Of a stretch of DNA of 64,000 nucleotides, positions 39,002 through 47,617 are shown piece by piece. The notes beneath the pieces were generated by a model. That model was not told where the DNA came from. It saw nothing but the letters and a program-made list of their open reading frames with translations, and ran no database searches. The DNA comes from CAVRZY01 sp963725415 (GTDB lineage: Bacteria > Acidobacteriota > Terriglobia > Bryobacterales > Bryobacteraceae). The stretch's first letter is position 1. Each line of letters starts with the position of its first letter. The DNA lies in assembly GCA_963725415.1 (NCBI GenBank), contig CAVRZY010000223.1, positions 1 to 64,000 on the forward strand, written 5' to 3'. The position numbers and the translations under genes are program-made.

Positions 39002-39481
39002 ATGCCACACAACAGCCGCAGTTCGGCGTCGGAGCGCGGCGAGGGACTCGACCGCCGCCAGCTCATCCAGGCATCTCTGATGCTTGTCGGCGTACCGCCG
39101 CTCTGTTGCACCGCCCCCGAGGTCTCGCACGAGAGCGTCAGCTACCAGGGCGCCACACTCATCCTGGACCTGAACAAGGCCCCTGAGCTCCGCCCGGTCG
39201 GTTCGGCCCGCGCTGTGGTTGACATTGCGCGCAAGCTCAACATCATCGTCGCTCACATCGAGAAGCGCCGCTTCGTGGCGCTGGACCGCTCCTGCACCCA
39301 CGGCGGTGCGCAGTGCGCCTACAACCACAAGCGCCGCACCCTCCAGTGCACCAGCCTCAATCACGCCGAGTACGACCTCAACGGAACCCTACTGCACGGC
39401 CGCACGCACGGCAACCTGCGCAGCTACCAAGTGCGGCTGGCCGGCACGCGCCTGGAAATCTCGCTCGAGAAGAAGGCATGA
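39002..39481 (+). CDS. Exported Rieske-type 2Fe-2S protein with unusual second ligand spacing
   Basis: ATG 39002 gives a leader with a twin arginine (LDRRQLIQASLMLVGVPPLC), consistent with Tat export of a folded Fe-S protein. The Rieske-like domain reads FVALDRSCTHGGAQCAYNH, then LQCTSLNHAEYDLNGTLLHG. The first pair CTH is canonical. The second is C-x4-H (CTSLNH) rather than the usual C-x2-H, so cluster binding is uncertain. The 159-residue protein overlaps the next gene by ATGA, implying a functional pair with an FGE-like protein. Confidence 0.72.
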   Translation: MPHNSRSSASERGEGLDRRQLIQASLMLVGVPPLCCTAPEVSHESVSYQGATLILDLNKAPELRPVGSARAVVDIARKLNIIVAHIEKRRFVALDRSCTHGGAQCAYNHKRRTLQCTSLNHAEYDLNGTLLHGRTHGNLRSYQVRLAGTRLEISLEKKA

Positions 39482-40176
39482 TCCGGCTGTGGCTCGCGAC
39501 GTGTCTGCTGTCCGCGGCGGCGCTGGCCCAGCGGCCGGAGTTGGTCCGCATCCCGCCCGGCTCCTTCCACGACACCCGCTTCGATCGTCCGTTCCGGATG
39601 GGTAAGACGGAAGTCACCGTCAGCCAGTTCGGCGCGTTCGTCAAGGCCACCGGCTACCGGACCGCGGCCGAGCGCGCCAACGCGGCGCGCACCTGGAAAA
39701 CGCCCGGCTTCAAAGTGTTCGGCAACCAGCCCGTGGTCTACGTCACCGTCCAGGACGCGGCCGCTTACTGCGAGTGGATCGGCGCACGCCTGCCCACCGA
39801 CGCCGAATGGGAATACGCGGCGCGCGCCGGCGCCACCACCTGGCACTACTGGGGCGACGCCATCGATGGTCGCTATCTCTGGTACCGCGCCAACTCAGAC
39901 GGCCGGCCGCACCCGGTCGGGAAGAAGCGCCCGAACGCCTGGGGCCTCTACGACGTGGAGGGCAACGTCTGGGAGTGGGCCATTTCGGAACCGGTCAAGG
40001 GCGAGGCGTTGGCCAACCGCCGCGGCGGCTCCTGGATCGCTTGCGAGAACATCGAGCCGGAGCCAGGCAAGCCGCCCTCTCCCCTCATAGGCCTGTCGAA
40101 GTACTACAAGGTCCCCGTGAATTACGAGCACCGCTACGACGACATCGGTTTCCGCTGCGCCCGCTCGGAACCTTGA
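39478..40176 (+). CDS. Formylglycine-generating-enzyme/sulfatase-modifying-factor domain protein, exported
   Basis: ATG 39478 overlaps the Rieske stop. The 232-residue product has a signal peptide (MIRLWLATCLLSAAALAQ) and the FGE fold landmarks: FRMGKTEVTVSQFGAFVKAT, RLPTDAEWEYAARAG, GLYDVEGNVWEWAI, RGGSWIA and DDIGFRCARS. FGE oxidises a sulfatase cysteine to formylglycine; many family members instead bind ligands or iron. The catalytic cysteine pair of true FGE is not obvious here, and no sulfatase is nearby, so enzyme activity is doubtful. Confidence 0.82.
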   Translation: MIRLWLATCLLSAAALAQRPELVRIPPGSFHDTRFDRPFRMGKTEVTVSQFGAFVKATGYRTAAERANAARTWKTPGFKVFGNQPVVYVTVQDAAAYCEWIGARLPTDAEWEYAARAGATTWHYWGDAIDGRYLWYRANSDGRPHPVGKKRPNAWGLYDVEGNVWEWAISEPVKGEALANRRGGSWIACENIEPEPGKPPSPLIGLSKYYKVPVNYEHRYDDIGFRCARSEP

Positions 40177-40201
40177 TTGCGCGGGGCTCCGCAATTCCGA
40201 A

Positions 40202-41017
40202 TCAGAGTGCCAAGACGCGGAGAAATTCGCCGCAGACCTTGAAGTCGCGGCCTTCTTCGAGCTCCCAGGCTTCGAAGTCGGGGTTGAGCGGCTCCAGGCG
40301 GATGATTTCGTGACGCCAGGAACCTTCTCCGGTGGGGACTTTCTGGCTCTTGTAACGCTTGACGGTAAACTCGCCGCCGCTTTCCGAGGCGCCTAGCCTC
40401 TGGATCAAGAGCAGCTTGCCCTGACGCGTCCCGGTCACATGGCGGCGGAACAGGCAGAGGCTCCCGTCGGCAATGAGCGGTTCCATGGAGCGGCCGGTGA
40501 CGTGAGCCACGAACATGTCGGGGGTCATCCGCAGGTCCGGCGGCGCTTCGATCCAGTCCTCCAGTTCGGTTTCCTCGTCTTGGCCGAATCCGCCGGCGGC
40601 GGCCTTCAGCGACCACACCGGCAGATGGGTGACGAAAGGAATGACCGTCACCGGTTCCCGGACCACGCCGCGGACATGCTCGTTGAACAACTGGTGGAGC
40701 CTCCAATGCAGGCTCCGGGCTTCCACGGGCCGGCGTTCGCTGATGCGCAGCACGTTCGAGAGGCTGTCTTCGAGATACTCCAGGAAGCGCCGGCCGCCCA
40801 GCTCCTCGATTTTCCGCCCAAAATCTCCGGTGAGCTGGGAGATGACCTCGGCGTCCTCCGGCTCGGCGAGGGCCTCGATGTCCTGGCGCAGCTTGAAAAC
40901 AACCCGGTCAGTGGATGGGTCAAACAGCAGGACACCCAGATTGGCAACGGGCCGGCCAGGAAGCGCCAGCTCGACCAATAGGTACTCGGCCTTGCGGGAG
41001 GTGAGTAAGGCAGCCAT
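40202..41017 (-). CDS. LexA/UmuD-type S24 autoprotease domain fused to a DUF3037-like domain
   Basis: The C-terminal half is an intact S24 peptidase module. It has a candidate Ala-Gly cleavage site in SLKAAAGGFGQ (about residues 141/142), the nucleophile Ser177 in VTGRSMEPLI, and the general base Lys220 in FTVKRYKS. The N-terminal about 115 residues (AEYLLVELALPGRPVANLGV, LFDPSTDRVVF) resemble DUF3037, not a helix-turn-helix. LexA-like repressors self-cleave after DNA damage; without a DNA-binding domain this protein is unlikely to be a classical repressor. 271 residues. It ends convergent with the FGE-like gene. Confidence 0.75.
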   Translation of the reverse strand: MAALLTSRKAEYLLVELALPGRPVANLGVLLFDPSTDRVVFKLRQDIEALAEPEDAEVISQLTGDFGRKIEELGGRRFLEYLEDSLSNVLRISERRPVEARSLHWRLHQLFNEHVRGVVREPVTVIPFVTHLPVWSLKAAAGGFGQDEETELEDWIEAPPDLRMTPDMFVAHVTGRSMEPLIADGSLCLFRRHVTGTRQGKLLLIQRLGASESGGEFTVKRYKSQKVPTGEGSWRHEIIRLEPLNPDFEAWELEEGRDFKVCGEFLRVLAL

Positions 41018-41062
41018 TAGCCTTTAGCCACTAGCCCTTAGCCCTCAGCCTCTGGGCTGTTG
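41018..41062. repeat. TTAGCC-rich short repeats
   Basis: Directly upstream of the autoprotease gene, TAGCC or TTAGCC recurs about five times (attagcctttagccactagc, then ccttagccctcagcc). It is a loose relative of the TAGCCTGT arrays at 10345-10466 and 46961-47030. Confidence 0.45.
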
Positions 41063-41144
41063 GCACAGCTAATAGCTTATCTGAAAGATCGGCGGGGCGG
41101 GGCGTTTTGTTTAGCCTCGGACACCAGCCTTTGCTAGCGGCTTC

Positions 41145-42176
41145 CTACGGCGCAAACGGATAGTAGCCTTTGCGGGCGCGGACCGTGACGTTGGGCAGGC
41201 TCACGTCCACGCGGATGGCGCGATACTGGCGGGGAGAATCGAGGTTGTCGGGCACGTACCGTAGGACGTACTGAGTGGTGACTTCGCCGGCCACGTTCGA
41301 GACGGCTTTGAAGATGCCGCTGGCGATTTCGGCGGCGTATCCGCCGGTGCCGACTTTGAGAGCGTAATTTCCCTCGTCGGAGGGAGTCGAGAGGTAGCCC
41401 GAGACGCTGGAATACAGGCCCTGGAGCGGGTACTCGACGCGCCCGCCGGTCTCCTCGGCCAGGCGTTTCAGCGTCTTTTCGCCTTCGCTGGTGAATCCGA
41501 AGGCCACCGTGCTCACGCCGTAGATGGTCACCAGGTTACGTTGCGCAATCTCGATGACCTCCTCGAGGCTCTTCTTGCTGGCGTTGTCATTGCCGTCCCC
41601 GATCACGATCAGCACGCGCCGCGGCTCGATCGGTTCACCTTGGACCAGGTTGCGCCGGGTGCAGGCCAGATAGATGGCGTCGAATAGCGCCGAACCGCCG
41701 CCCGGCTTGAGCTTGCGGATTCTCTCGACGATCTTCTCCGGATCGCTGGTGGTGTTGGTCACCAGCTCCGCCTCGTTGCTGTAGGTGACCAGAAATCCGC
41801 TGAACCGCTTGTCGCCGGGCAGCAGCGTCCACACCAGTTCCAGGGCCGCATCCTGAAAGGTCTTCCAGTGGAGACGGGTGGCATTGCCCATATCCAGCAG
41901 AAAGCCCACCACCACGGGCTGGCTCTGTTCCCGGCTGAAGTATACGATCTTCTGTTCCTTGTTCTGATCGTAGATGCGGAAATCCCGGGCTTCGAGGTTG
42001 GAGACGAAGCGGCCCTTCTCGTCGGTGACGGTGACCGGGACCACCACCTCGTTGATCTGAACGCGGAAGGAACTGGGCTGCGGCTCGGGCTCTTGCGCCG
42101 GCTTGGGAGCGGCCGGCTTCTCCTGCGCCGCCGCAGCGCCGGCGGCCAGCAGCACAATTAGAACACAGCCCCGCAT
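41145..42176 (-). CDS. VWFA-related acidobacterial domain protein
   Basis: An exported 343-residue protein (signal peptide MRGCVLIVLLAAGAAAA) with a proline-rich linker. A short beta segment (VVVPVTVTDEKGRFVSNLEA, FRIYDQNKEQKI) precedes a von Willebrand A domain. That domain has the degenerate MIDAS region VVVGFLLDMGNATR and the strand VLIVIGDGNDNASKKS. It ends VTVRARKGYYPFAP, the characteristic close of the acidobacterial VWFA-related family. The function is unknown, probably extracellular protein interaction. This family is one of the main taxonomic pointers in the window. Confidence 0.85.
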   Translation of the reverse strand: MRGCVLIVLLAAGAAAAQEKPAAPKPAQEPEPQPSSFRVQINEVVVPVTVTDEKGRFVSNLEARDFRIYDQNKEQKIVYFSREQSQPVVVGFLLDMGNATRLHWKTFQDAALELVWTLLPGDKRFSGFLVTYSNEAELVTNTTSDPEKIVERIRKLKPGGGSALFDAIYLACTRRNLVQGEPIEPRRVLIVIGDGNDNASKKSLEEVIEIAQRNLVTIYGVSTVAFGFTSEGEKTLKRLAEETGGRVEYPLQGLYSSVSGYLSTPSDEGNYALKVGTGGYAAEIASGIFKAVSNVAGEVTTQYVLRYVPDNLDSPRQYRAIRVDVSLPNVTVRARKGYYPFAP

Positions 42177-42207
42177 AAACTCCTACCTGGGAAAATTATA
42201 CCTCTTG

Positions 42208-43242
42208 TCATCTCTGCACTCGGCCGGAGCCGCCGGCCTTGATCAACTGGCTGACTTCCTCCGCGCTCAGCCGCGCAAAATCGCCGGGGATGGAGTGCTT
42301 CAAGCAGGAAGCGGCCACGGCGAACTCGAGAGCGTCCTGATGGGTGGGCAGCGCGAGCAGGCCGTAGATGAGCCCGCCGGCGAAGCAGTCCCCGCCGCCC
42401 ACCCGGTCCACAATGTGCGTGATGTCGTAGTGACGGCTGACCAGGAAATCCTTGCCGTCGTGCAGGCAGGCCGACCAGCCGTTGTGCGAGGCGCTCTTGG
42501 ATTCCCGAAGCGTAATGGCCATCATCTTGAGATTTGCGAACTCCGCCATGACCTTTTCGGTCAGCTTCCGGTACTGGAAGGCATCCAGCGTGCCGGAGTG
42601 CACATCCACATCGGCCTGGATGCCCAGCGCCATCTGGCAGTCCTCCTCGTTGGCCATGCCGATATCCACGGATTTCACCAGCTCGCGCATGACCTCGGGG
42701 GCGGACTTGCCATATTTCCAGAGGTTCTTGCGGTAGTTGAGGTCGCAGGAGACCGTGAGGCCCATTTCGCGGGCTGTGCGGGCGCTCTCCAGCGCCAGGT
42801 CCGCGGCGCCCTGGCTGATGGCCGGAGTGATGCCGGTGACGTGAAACCAGCCGGCGCCGGCTAGCGCCTTTTCCCAGTCGATCTGGCCTGGCTTGGCCAG
42901 GGCGATGGCGCTCGAGTCTCGGTCGTAGACCACCTTGGAAGGCCGCTGGTTGGCGCCGGCCTCGACGTAGTAGACTCCCATGCGGCCCTTGGCACGCGCG
43001 ATGTGCGCCGTATCGACTCCGAAGCCGCGCAACTGGAAAATCAGCGCCTCCGCGATGGGACTGTTGGGGGGCAGTACGGTCACGTAGCGCGCGGGGATGC
43101 CGAAGCCGGCCAAGGCCACCGCCACGTTGGCCTCTCCGCCTCCAAAGGTCGCCACCAACTGCGGCGACTGCAAGAACCTCTCGAAGCCCGGCGGCGCCAG
43201 GCGCAGCATGATCTCTCCGAAAGTGACCACTGGTTTCGGCAT
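42208..43242 (-). CDS. kdgK: PfkB family sugar kinase, likely 2-dehydro-3-deoxygluconokinase
   Basis: Phosphorylates 2-keto-3-deoxygluconate, feeding the Entner-Doudoroff or pectin pathway. The protein begins VVTFGEIMLRLAPPGFERFL and has FGGGEANVAVALAGFG (PfkB signature 1). The C-terminal signature DRVGGGDCFAGGLIYGL supplies the catalytic Asp. The sugar-site segments KGRMGVYYVEAGANQRPS and DLNYRKNLWKYGK match KdgK rather than ribokinase. 344 residues, normal. No other KDG pathway gene is adjacent, so substrate specificity is by family resemblance. Confidence 0.85.
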   Translation of the reverse strand: MPKPVVTFGEIMLRLAPPGFERFLQSPQLVATFGGGEANVAVALAGFGIPARYVTVLPPNSPIAEALIFQLRGFGVDTAHIARAKGRMGVYYVEAGANQRPSKVVYDRDSSAIALAKPGQIDWEKALAGAGWFHVTGITPAISQGAADLALESARTAREMGLTVSCDLNYRKNLWKYGKSAPEVMRELVKSVDIGMANEEDCQMALGIQADVDVHSGTLDAFQYRKLTEKVMAEFANLKMMAITLRESKSASHNGWSACLHDGKDFLVSRHYDITHIVDRVGGGDCFAGGLIYGLLALPTHQDALEFAVAASCLKHSIPGDFARLSAEEVSQLIKAGGSGRVQR

Positions 43243-43257
43243 AAAACCCCCTCAAGA

Positions 43258-43355
43258 TTTCGCGCAAAGCCGCAAAGTGGCGCAAAGAGCGCAAAGGTGA
43301 TCTTTTATTGTCTATTATTTTGCGCCTTTGCGAAACTTTGCGTCTTTGCGCGAAA
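43258..43355. repeat. CGCAAAG inverted-repeat element
   Basis: TTTCGCGCAAAG (43258-43269) is the exact reverse complement of CTTTGCGCGAAA (43344-43355). Each arm carries three to four phased copies of CGCAAAG/CTTTGCG, with an AT-rich centre. It occupies the gap between the kdgK and RidA-like genes on the minus strand and could act as a hairpin in that transcript. Confidence 0.65.
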
Positions 43356-43360
43356 CGTTT

Positions 43361-44482
43361 TTACTTGGGCAGGACCGCCACGACCTCCACCGCGAAGGCG
43401 GCGTCCAGCGAGGGCAGGCCCTCGAAGGGCAGCATGGCGCCAGCCGGCAAATGTGTGCGGTCGAAGAACTCGGCCTGGACTTTGCCGGCCAGGGCGGCTA
43501 TAGGATCCGAAAGCGGGTAGACGTTGGAAACCGCCACATTCTGAAGGGAGGCGCCCACCTGGTCCAGGGCCTTTCCCAGGCGCTGAAAGGCCAGCCGGGC
43601 ATCGGAGTCGGTGTAGCCAAAAGCGAGCTGGGTTCCCGTGATCGCCAGCCTGGGGGCGCTCACCAGGGCCACCTGGGAGTGAGCCGGCGCGGGTGGCAGC
43701 TCGGGCAGATTCAGAAACGCAAGGGCTCCGTGAGCGGCGCGCGGAGACGGGCCACAGCTTCACACTCGACTGCGCTGTGCGCCGAGGCGCGCTCCCGCTG
43801 CAAGAAATTGAGCGCGGCCTGCGGGAACTCCGCGGCCATGCGGCGGCGGACCGCGAGGACATCCTCGAGCGAACTCAGGTAGCAGGTGGCGCGCAGCACG
43901 TCCTTGGATTCCAGAGCAGCGCCGCGTAGCGCGGTGCGCAACTGGGCCAGAGATTTCTCCGCCAGCGGCGCGGCCGGCAACAGGGGCTGCTCGGCAGAGG
44001 CTGCCTGCGCGGACAGGAACGCCAGCCCGTGGGGGTTGACCCGCTTCTTGTCCACCGCGATAGACTCCAGCACCACCTGGGCGCCTTCCTGGGGCAGCGC
44101 ACCAACCTGGACCACGCTCAGTGCGGGCAGCGGAAGGCGGCGATCGGTGAAGGTCTCGCTCACGATGGCCTGCACCCGGCGCAGGTCGCCGCTCCCGGCC
44201 ACGAAAGCCCGCAGCTTGACGACGGTCGCGCCCCGCACCTGGTGGAGCAACGATTTCAGCGCGTCGCGCACTTGCTGGGAGAGCAAGCCGCGAGAAGACA
44301 GCGGCGTCACCTCGAAGACCAGCCTCTGGGTCTCCGCGGTGACCGCACTGGGCGGGCTCCTTGGGGAGCTCCAAGGTCTGGGTAACCTCCGGCTCCGCGC
44401 GTTTTTTTTTCTTCTTCTCGGCAGGCCAAGCGGCCAAGGAAACGGCGATGCCCAGCGCGACCAGCCACGCCCAGCGCTTCAT
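43361..44482 (-). CDS. Exported protein with tandem RidA/YjgF-like domains (two frameshifts)
   Basis: ATG 44482 gives a signal peptide (MKRWAWLVALGIAVSLAAWP) and a lysine-rich linker. The frame then shifts near 44355 (LPKEPA | SAVTAETQRLVFEVTPL). The middle part has RidA-like segments: VLRATCYLSSLEDVLAVRRR and LNFLQRERASAHSAVECEAV. A second shift near 43715 leads into a last RidA-like domain (LDQVGASLQNVAVSNVYPLS, AGAMLPFEGLPSLDAAFAVE). RidA proteins are usually single-domain cytosolic enamine/imine deaminases; two or three exported copies in one chain is unusual. I did not find the conserved RidA arginine with certainty. Confidence 0.68.
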
Positions 44483-44571
44483 CTGTTTCGGAGTTGATTG
44501 TACCAAATCCCCGCAGGCTCTGAATGGCTTGCTTCAGACAGTCCAATATGGTATCTTAAGCCACCAGCGAG

Positions 44572-46049
44572 ATGTTTCCCAGACCTGAACTCGATCTGGC
44601 CTCCGAGGTTCCCCTTTATCGGCAGTTGCACGCCCAGATCAAGGAATTCATCCGCGTGGGGAGGTTGCTGAACGGGGAGCGGCTGCCGGCCACTCGGGAA
44701 TTGGCTGGCATACTTGGACTAAACCGTGCCACTGTCTCGGCCGCCTACGAGATGCTGGAAGCCGAAGGGCTGATCAGGGGGCACGTCGGGCGTGGGAGCT
44801 TCGTCTCTGCCGGCCCGTCGGCGGAACTGGCGGGTCTTGACTGGGAGCAGTTGCTACCGGCCTGGAAGGCCGTTCCGGCGCCACCGGCGCTGTCTTGCGA
44901 CGACCTCATCAGCTTTGCCACCTCCAGGCCCGCGGAGGCCCTGTTTCCGCTGGAAGCCTTCCGGCTGAGCTGCCAGGAAGTGCTCCGCGACCCGCAGATG
45001 CCCGCGATCCTTCAGCTCGGATCTCCCGGCGGATACGAGCCGCTGCGGGAGTACCTGCTGGAGGAGGCGCGGCGGGCGGGCGTGGCGCGTTCTTCCGACG
45101 ACATCGTGATCACCAATGGATGCCAGCAGGCTCTGGACCTGATCGGGCGCCTGCTGATCCGCCCGGGAGACCGCGTGCTGGTGGAGGATCCGGTTTATCC
45201 GGGGTTGAAGAACCTGTTCCTGCGGGCGGGCGCAGAGTTGGTGGGGGTTCCGGTGGGGCCAGACGGCGTGGATGTAGCGGACCTGGAGCGCCGGCTGGCG
45301 GGGAACTACGCCAGGCTCCTGGTGGTGACTTCGAATTTCCAGAACCCGACCGGGGCGACGCTGCCGGCTTGCGCGCGGCTGGCGATCCTGCGGATGGCGC
45401 GCGCGGCCGGGGTGGTGGTGGTCGAGAACGACATCTACGGCGAGCTGCGCTACAAAGGCGAGCCGGCTCCGCCCATCAAGCAACTGGATGAGGCGGGCGA
45501 CGCGATCCTGCTGCGGAGCTTTTCGAAGATCACCTTTCCAGGCCTGCGGGTGGGCTGGGTGATCGGCCCCGGGCGTTCGTGGCGCGGCTGGCCGAGGCCA
45601 AGCAGTGGTCGGATCTGCATACCGACCAGCTTGCGCAGGCGGTGCTGCTGCGGTTCGCCGAATCCGGGCGGCTGGAGGCGCACCGCGCGCGGGTACGCGC
45701 GAGCCGGCGCCGAGCGGCTGGGGGCGGTGCTCGCAAGCTGCCAGGAGCACCTGCCGGCTGGCACGGTTTTCACGCGGCCGCAGGGCGGCATGAACCTGTG
45801 GGTGCGGCTGCCCGAGCCGCTGGATGCCGGCGAACTGCTGGCCCGGGCCGAGCGCGAGGGCGTGACCTACCTGCCGGGAAAGTATTTCGAGGTTTCGCGC
45901 CACGATCCGGGCGGCTTGCGTTTGAGTTTTGCCGGCCTGGCGCCGGAGAAGATCCGGGCCGGGCTGGCCATCCTGGGCAGGTTTTTTCCGGCGAGCTGGA
46001 GCGGGTGCGGGCTTCCAGGCGATTCGGACCCGCTCCGGCGATGGTTTAG
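44572..46049 (+). CDS. pdxR: PdxR/MocR-type transcription regulator with aminotransferase domain (frameshifts)
   Basis: The N-terminal GntR-type winged helix (SEVPLYRQLHAQIKEFIRVG, LPATRELAGILGLNRATVSA) is fused to a fold-type I aminotransferase domain. That domain has TNGCQQALDLIGRLLIRPGD, FQNPTGATLPACAR and the PLP-lysine region LLRSFSKITFPGLRVGW. Two compensating frameshifts flank 45570-45710; the alternative frame gives MARLAEAKQWSDLHTDQLAQ. A third near 45980 leads to the natural end SGELERVRASRRFGPAPAMV with TAG at 46047-46049. PdxR senses pyridoxal phosphate and activates the PLP synthase genes, which follow directly. Confidence 0.85.
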
Positions 46050-46068
46050 GACGATGCGGAGGGAATCG

Positions 46069-46953
46069 ATGTACCTAGACGATACGTTTCGGGTGAAGGT
46101 CGGCCTGGCGGAGATGCTCAAGGGCGGCGTGATCATGGACGTCACCAACGCCGAGCAGGCGCTGATCGCCGAGAAGGCGGGCGCCGCGGCGGTGATGGCG
46201 CTGGAGCGCGTGCCGGCCGACATCCGCAAGGAGGGCGGCGTGGCGCGCATGGCGCCCATCCGCAGGATCCGCGAGATCATGGAGGCGGTCAGCATCCCGG
46301 TGATGGCCAAGTGCCGCATCGGCCACTTCATGGAGGCGCGCATCCTGGAGGCGCTCGAGGTGGACTACATCGACGAGAGCGAGGTGCTGACCCCCGCCGA
46401 CGAGGAGCACCACGTCGACAAGCGCGGCTTTCAGGTGCCCTTCGTCTGCGGGGCGCGCAATCTGGGCGAGGCGCTGCGGCGCATCGCCGAGGGCGCGGCC
46501 ATGATCCGCACCAAGGGCGAGGCCGGCTCGGGCAACATCGTCGAGGCGGTCCGGCACATGCGCACCATTCAGAAGGAGATGAAGCAGCTCACGGTGCTGG
46601 GCAAGGAGGAGCTGGTGGCCGAAGCGAAGAAGTTGCAGGCGCCGCTGGAGCTGGTCGAGTGGGTGGCCGAGCACGGCAAGCTGCCGGTGCCGAATTTCTC
46701 GGCGGGCGGCATCGCCACCCCGGCCGACGCCGCGCTGGTGATGCAGTTGGGCGCCGAGGCGGTGTTTGTGGGTTCGGGCATCTTCAAGTCCGAGGACCCG
46801 GAGACGCGCGCCCGGGCCATCGTCAAGGCCACTACCTACTACAACGACCCGGCCAAGCTGCTGGAGGCCAGCGAGGAGCTGGGGCTGGGGATGTTGGGCC
46901 TGGACGTGGCGCACATGCCGGAGTCCGAGCGGCTGGCGGTTCGCGGCTGGTAG
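46069..46953 (+). CDS. pdxS: Pyridoxal 5'-phosphate synthase subunit PdxS
   Basis: PdxS condenses ribose 5-phosphate, glyceraldehyde 3-phosphate and ammonia into PLP. ATG 46069 follows GGAGGG and yields 294 residues, the normal length: FRVKVGLAEMLKGGVIMDVT, ARMAPIRRIREIMEAVSIPV, the lysine of VMAKCRIGHFMEA, and MIRTKGEAGSGNIVEAVRHM. The end MLGLDVAHMPESERLAVRGW is typical. The reading frame happens to be open back into pdxR, but that reflects the frameshift in pdxR's end. Confidence 0.96.
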   Translation: MYLDDTFRVKVGLAEMLKGGVIMDVTNAEQALIAEKAGAAAVMALERVPADIRKEGGVARMAPIRRIREIMEAVSIPVMAKCRIGHFMEARILEALEVDYIDESEVLTPADEEHHVDKRGFQVPFVCGARNLGEALRRIAEGAAMIRTKGEAGSGNIVEAVRHMRTIQKEMKQLTVLGKEELVAEAKKLQAPLELVEWVAEHGKLPVPNFSAGGIATPADAALVMQLGAEAVFVGSGIFKSEDPETRARAIVKATTYYNDPAKLLEASEELGLGMLGLDVAHMPESERLAVRGW

Positions 46954-46960
46954 ATGGGCA

Positions 46961-47030
46961 GCTTGTAGCTCGTAGCTTGTGGAGCGACGGATTCGGCTGG
47001 CCTACAAGCTACAGGCTACAAACTACAAGC
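46961..47030. repeat. Inverted CTTGTAGC array between pdxS and pdxT
   Basis: GCTTGTAGCTCGTAGCTTG (from 46961) is followed by the complement-type CTACAAGCTACAGGCTAC and ACTACAAGC (to 47030). The array can fold into a stem and occupies nearly the whole 84-base gap, between two genes that need equal expression. It belongs to the same family as the repeat at 10345-10466. Confidence 0.6.
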
Positions 47031-47037
47031 CGTAGCC

Positions 47038-47615
47038 ATGAAGACAGTTGGCGTACTTGCCTTGCAGGGCGATTTCGAGGCCCACCAGAAGGCGCTAGCG
47101 CGCGCGGGGGCGCGGGCCGTGGCAGTGCGCACGGCGGCGGAACTCGACGGCCTGGACGGGCTGATCATCCCCGGCGGGGAGAGCACCACCATGCTGCGCA
47201 TCCTGCGCGATGAGGAGCTGTTCGAGCCGCTGCGCCGGTTCGGGCAGCGCCGGCCCATCTTCGGCACCTGCGCCGGCGCCATCCTGCTGGCCTCCGAGGT
47301 CTGGAACCCGGCGCAGGAGTCGCTGGGCCTGATCGACATGGGGGTCGAGCGCAACTCCTACGGGCGGCAGCTCGAAAGCCTGTGGCCCGCCTGCTGCCCG
47401 AGGAGGAGTTCATCCGTAAAGCTGGGCCTGGCGGGGTGGAGGCGGTCTTCATCCGTGCGCCCAGGATCCGGCGCTGGGCCGGCGAGGTGAACGTGTACTT
47501 CCGCTACCAGGGGGACCCGGTGCTGGTGAGCCAGGGTGCGCACTTGGCGGCCACCTTTCATCCCGAGCTGTCCAGCGACACCCGCGTCCACACGCTGTTT
47601 GTCGAGAGGCTCTGA
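47038..47615 (+). CDS. pdxT: Pyridoxal 5'-phosphate synthase glutaminase subunit PdxT (frameshift near 47378)
   Basis: PdxT hydrolyses glutamine and channels ammonia to PdxS. It opens MKTVGVLALQGDFEAHQKAL, has IIPGGESTTML and the nucleophile in FGTCAGAILLA. It shifts frame near 47378 (GRQLES | VARLLPEEEFIRK) and ends with the catalytic His-Glu in AATFHPELSSDTRVHTLFVE. Combined length of about 192 codons is normal. One indel in an otherwise perfect gene suggests sequence error. Confidence 0.93.
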
Positions 47616-47617
47616 GG

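Noticed and set aside
44572..46953. A single open frame fusing PdxR and PdxS (793 codons)
   Set aside because: The frame is open only because an indel near 45980 hides the natural PdxR end (SGELERVRASRRFGPAPAMV, TAG at 46047-46049). PdxS also has its own GGAGGG-ATG start at normal length.
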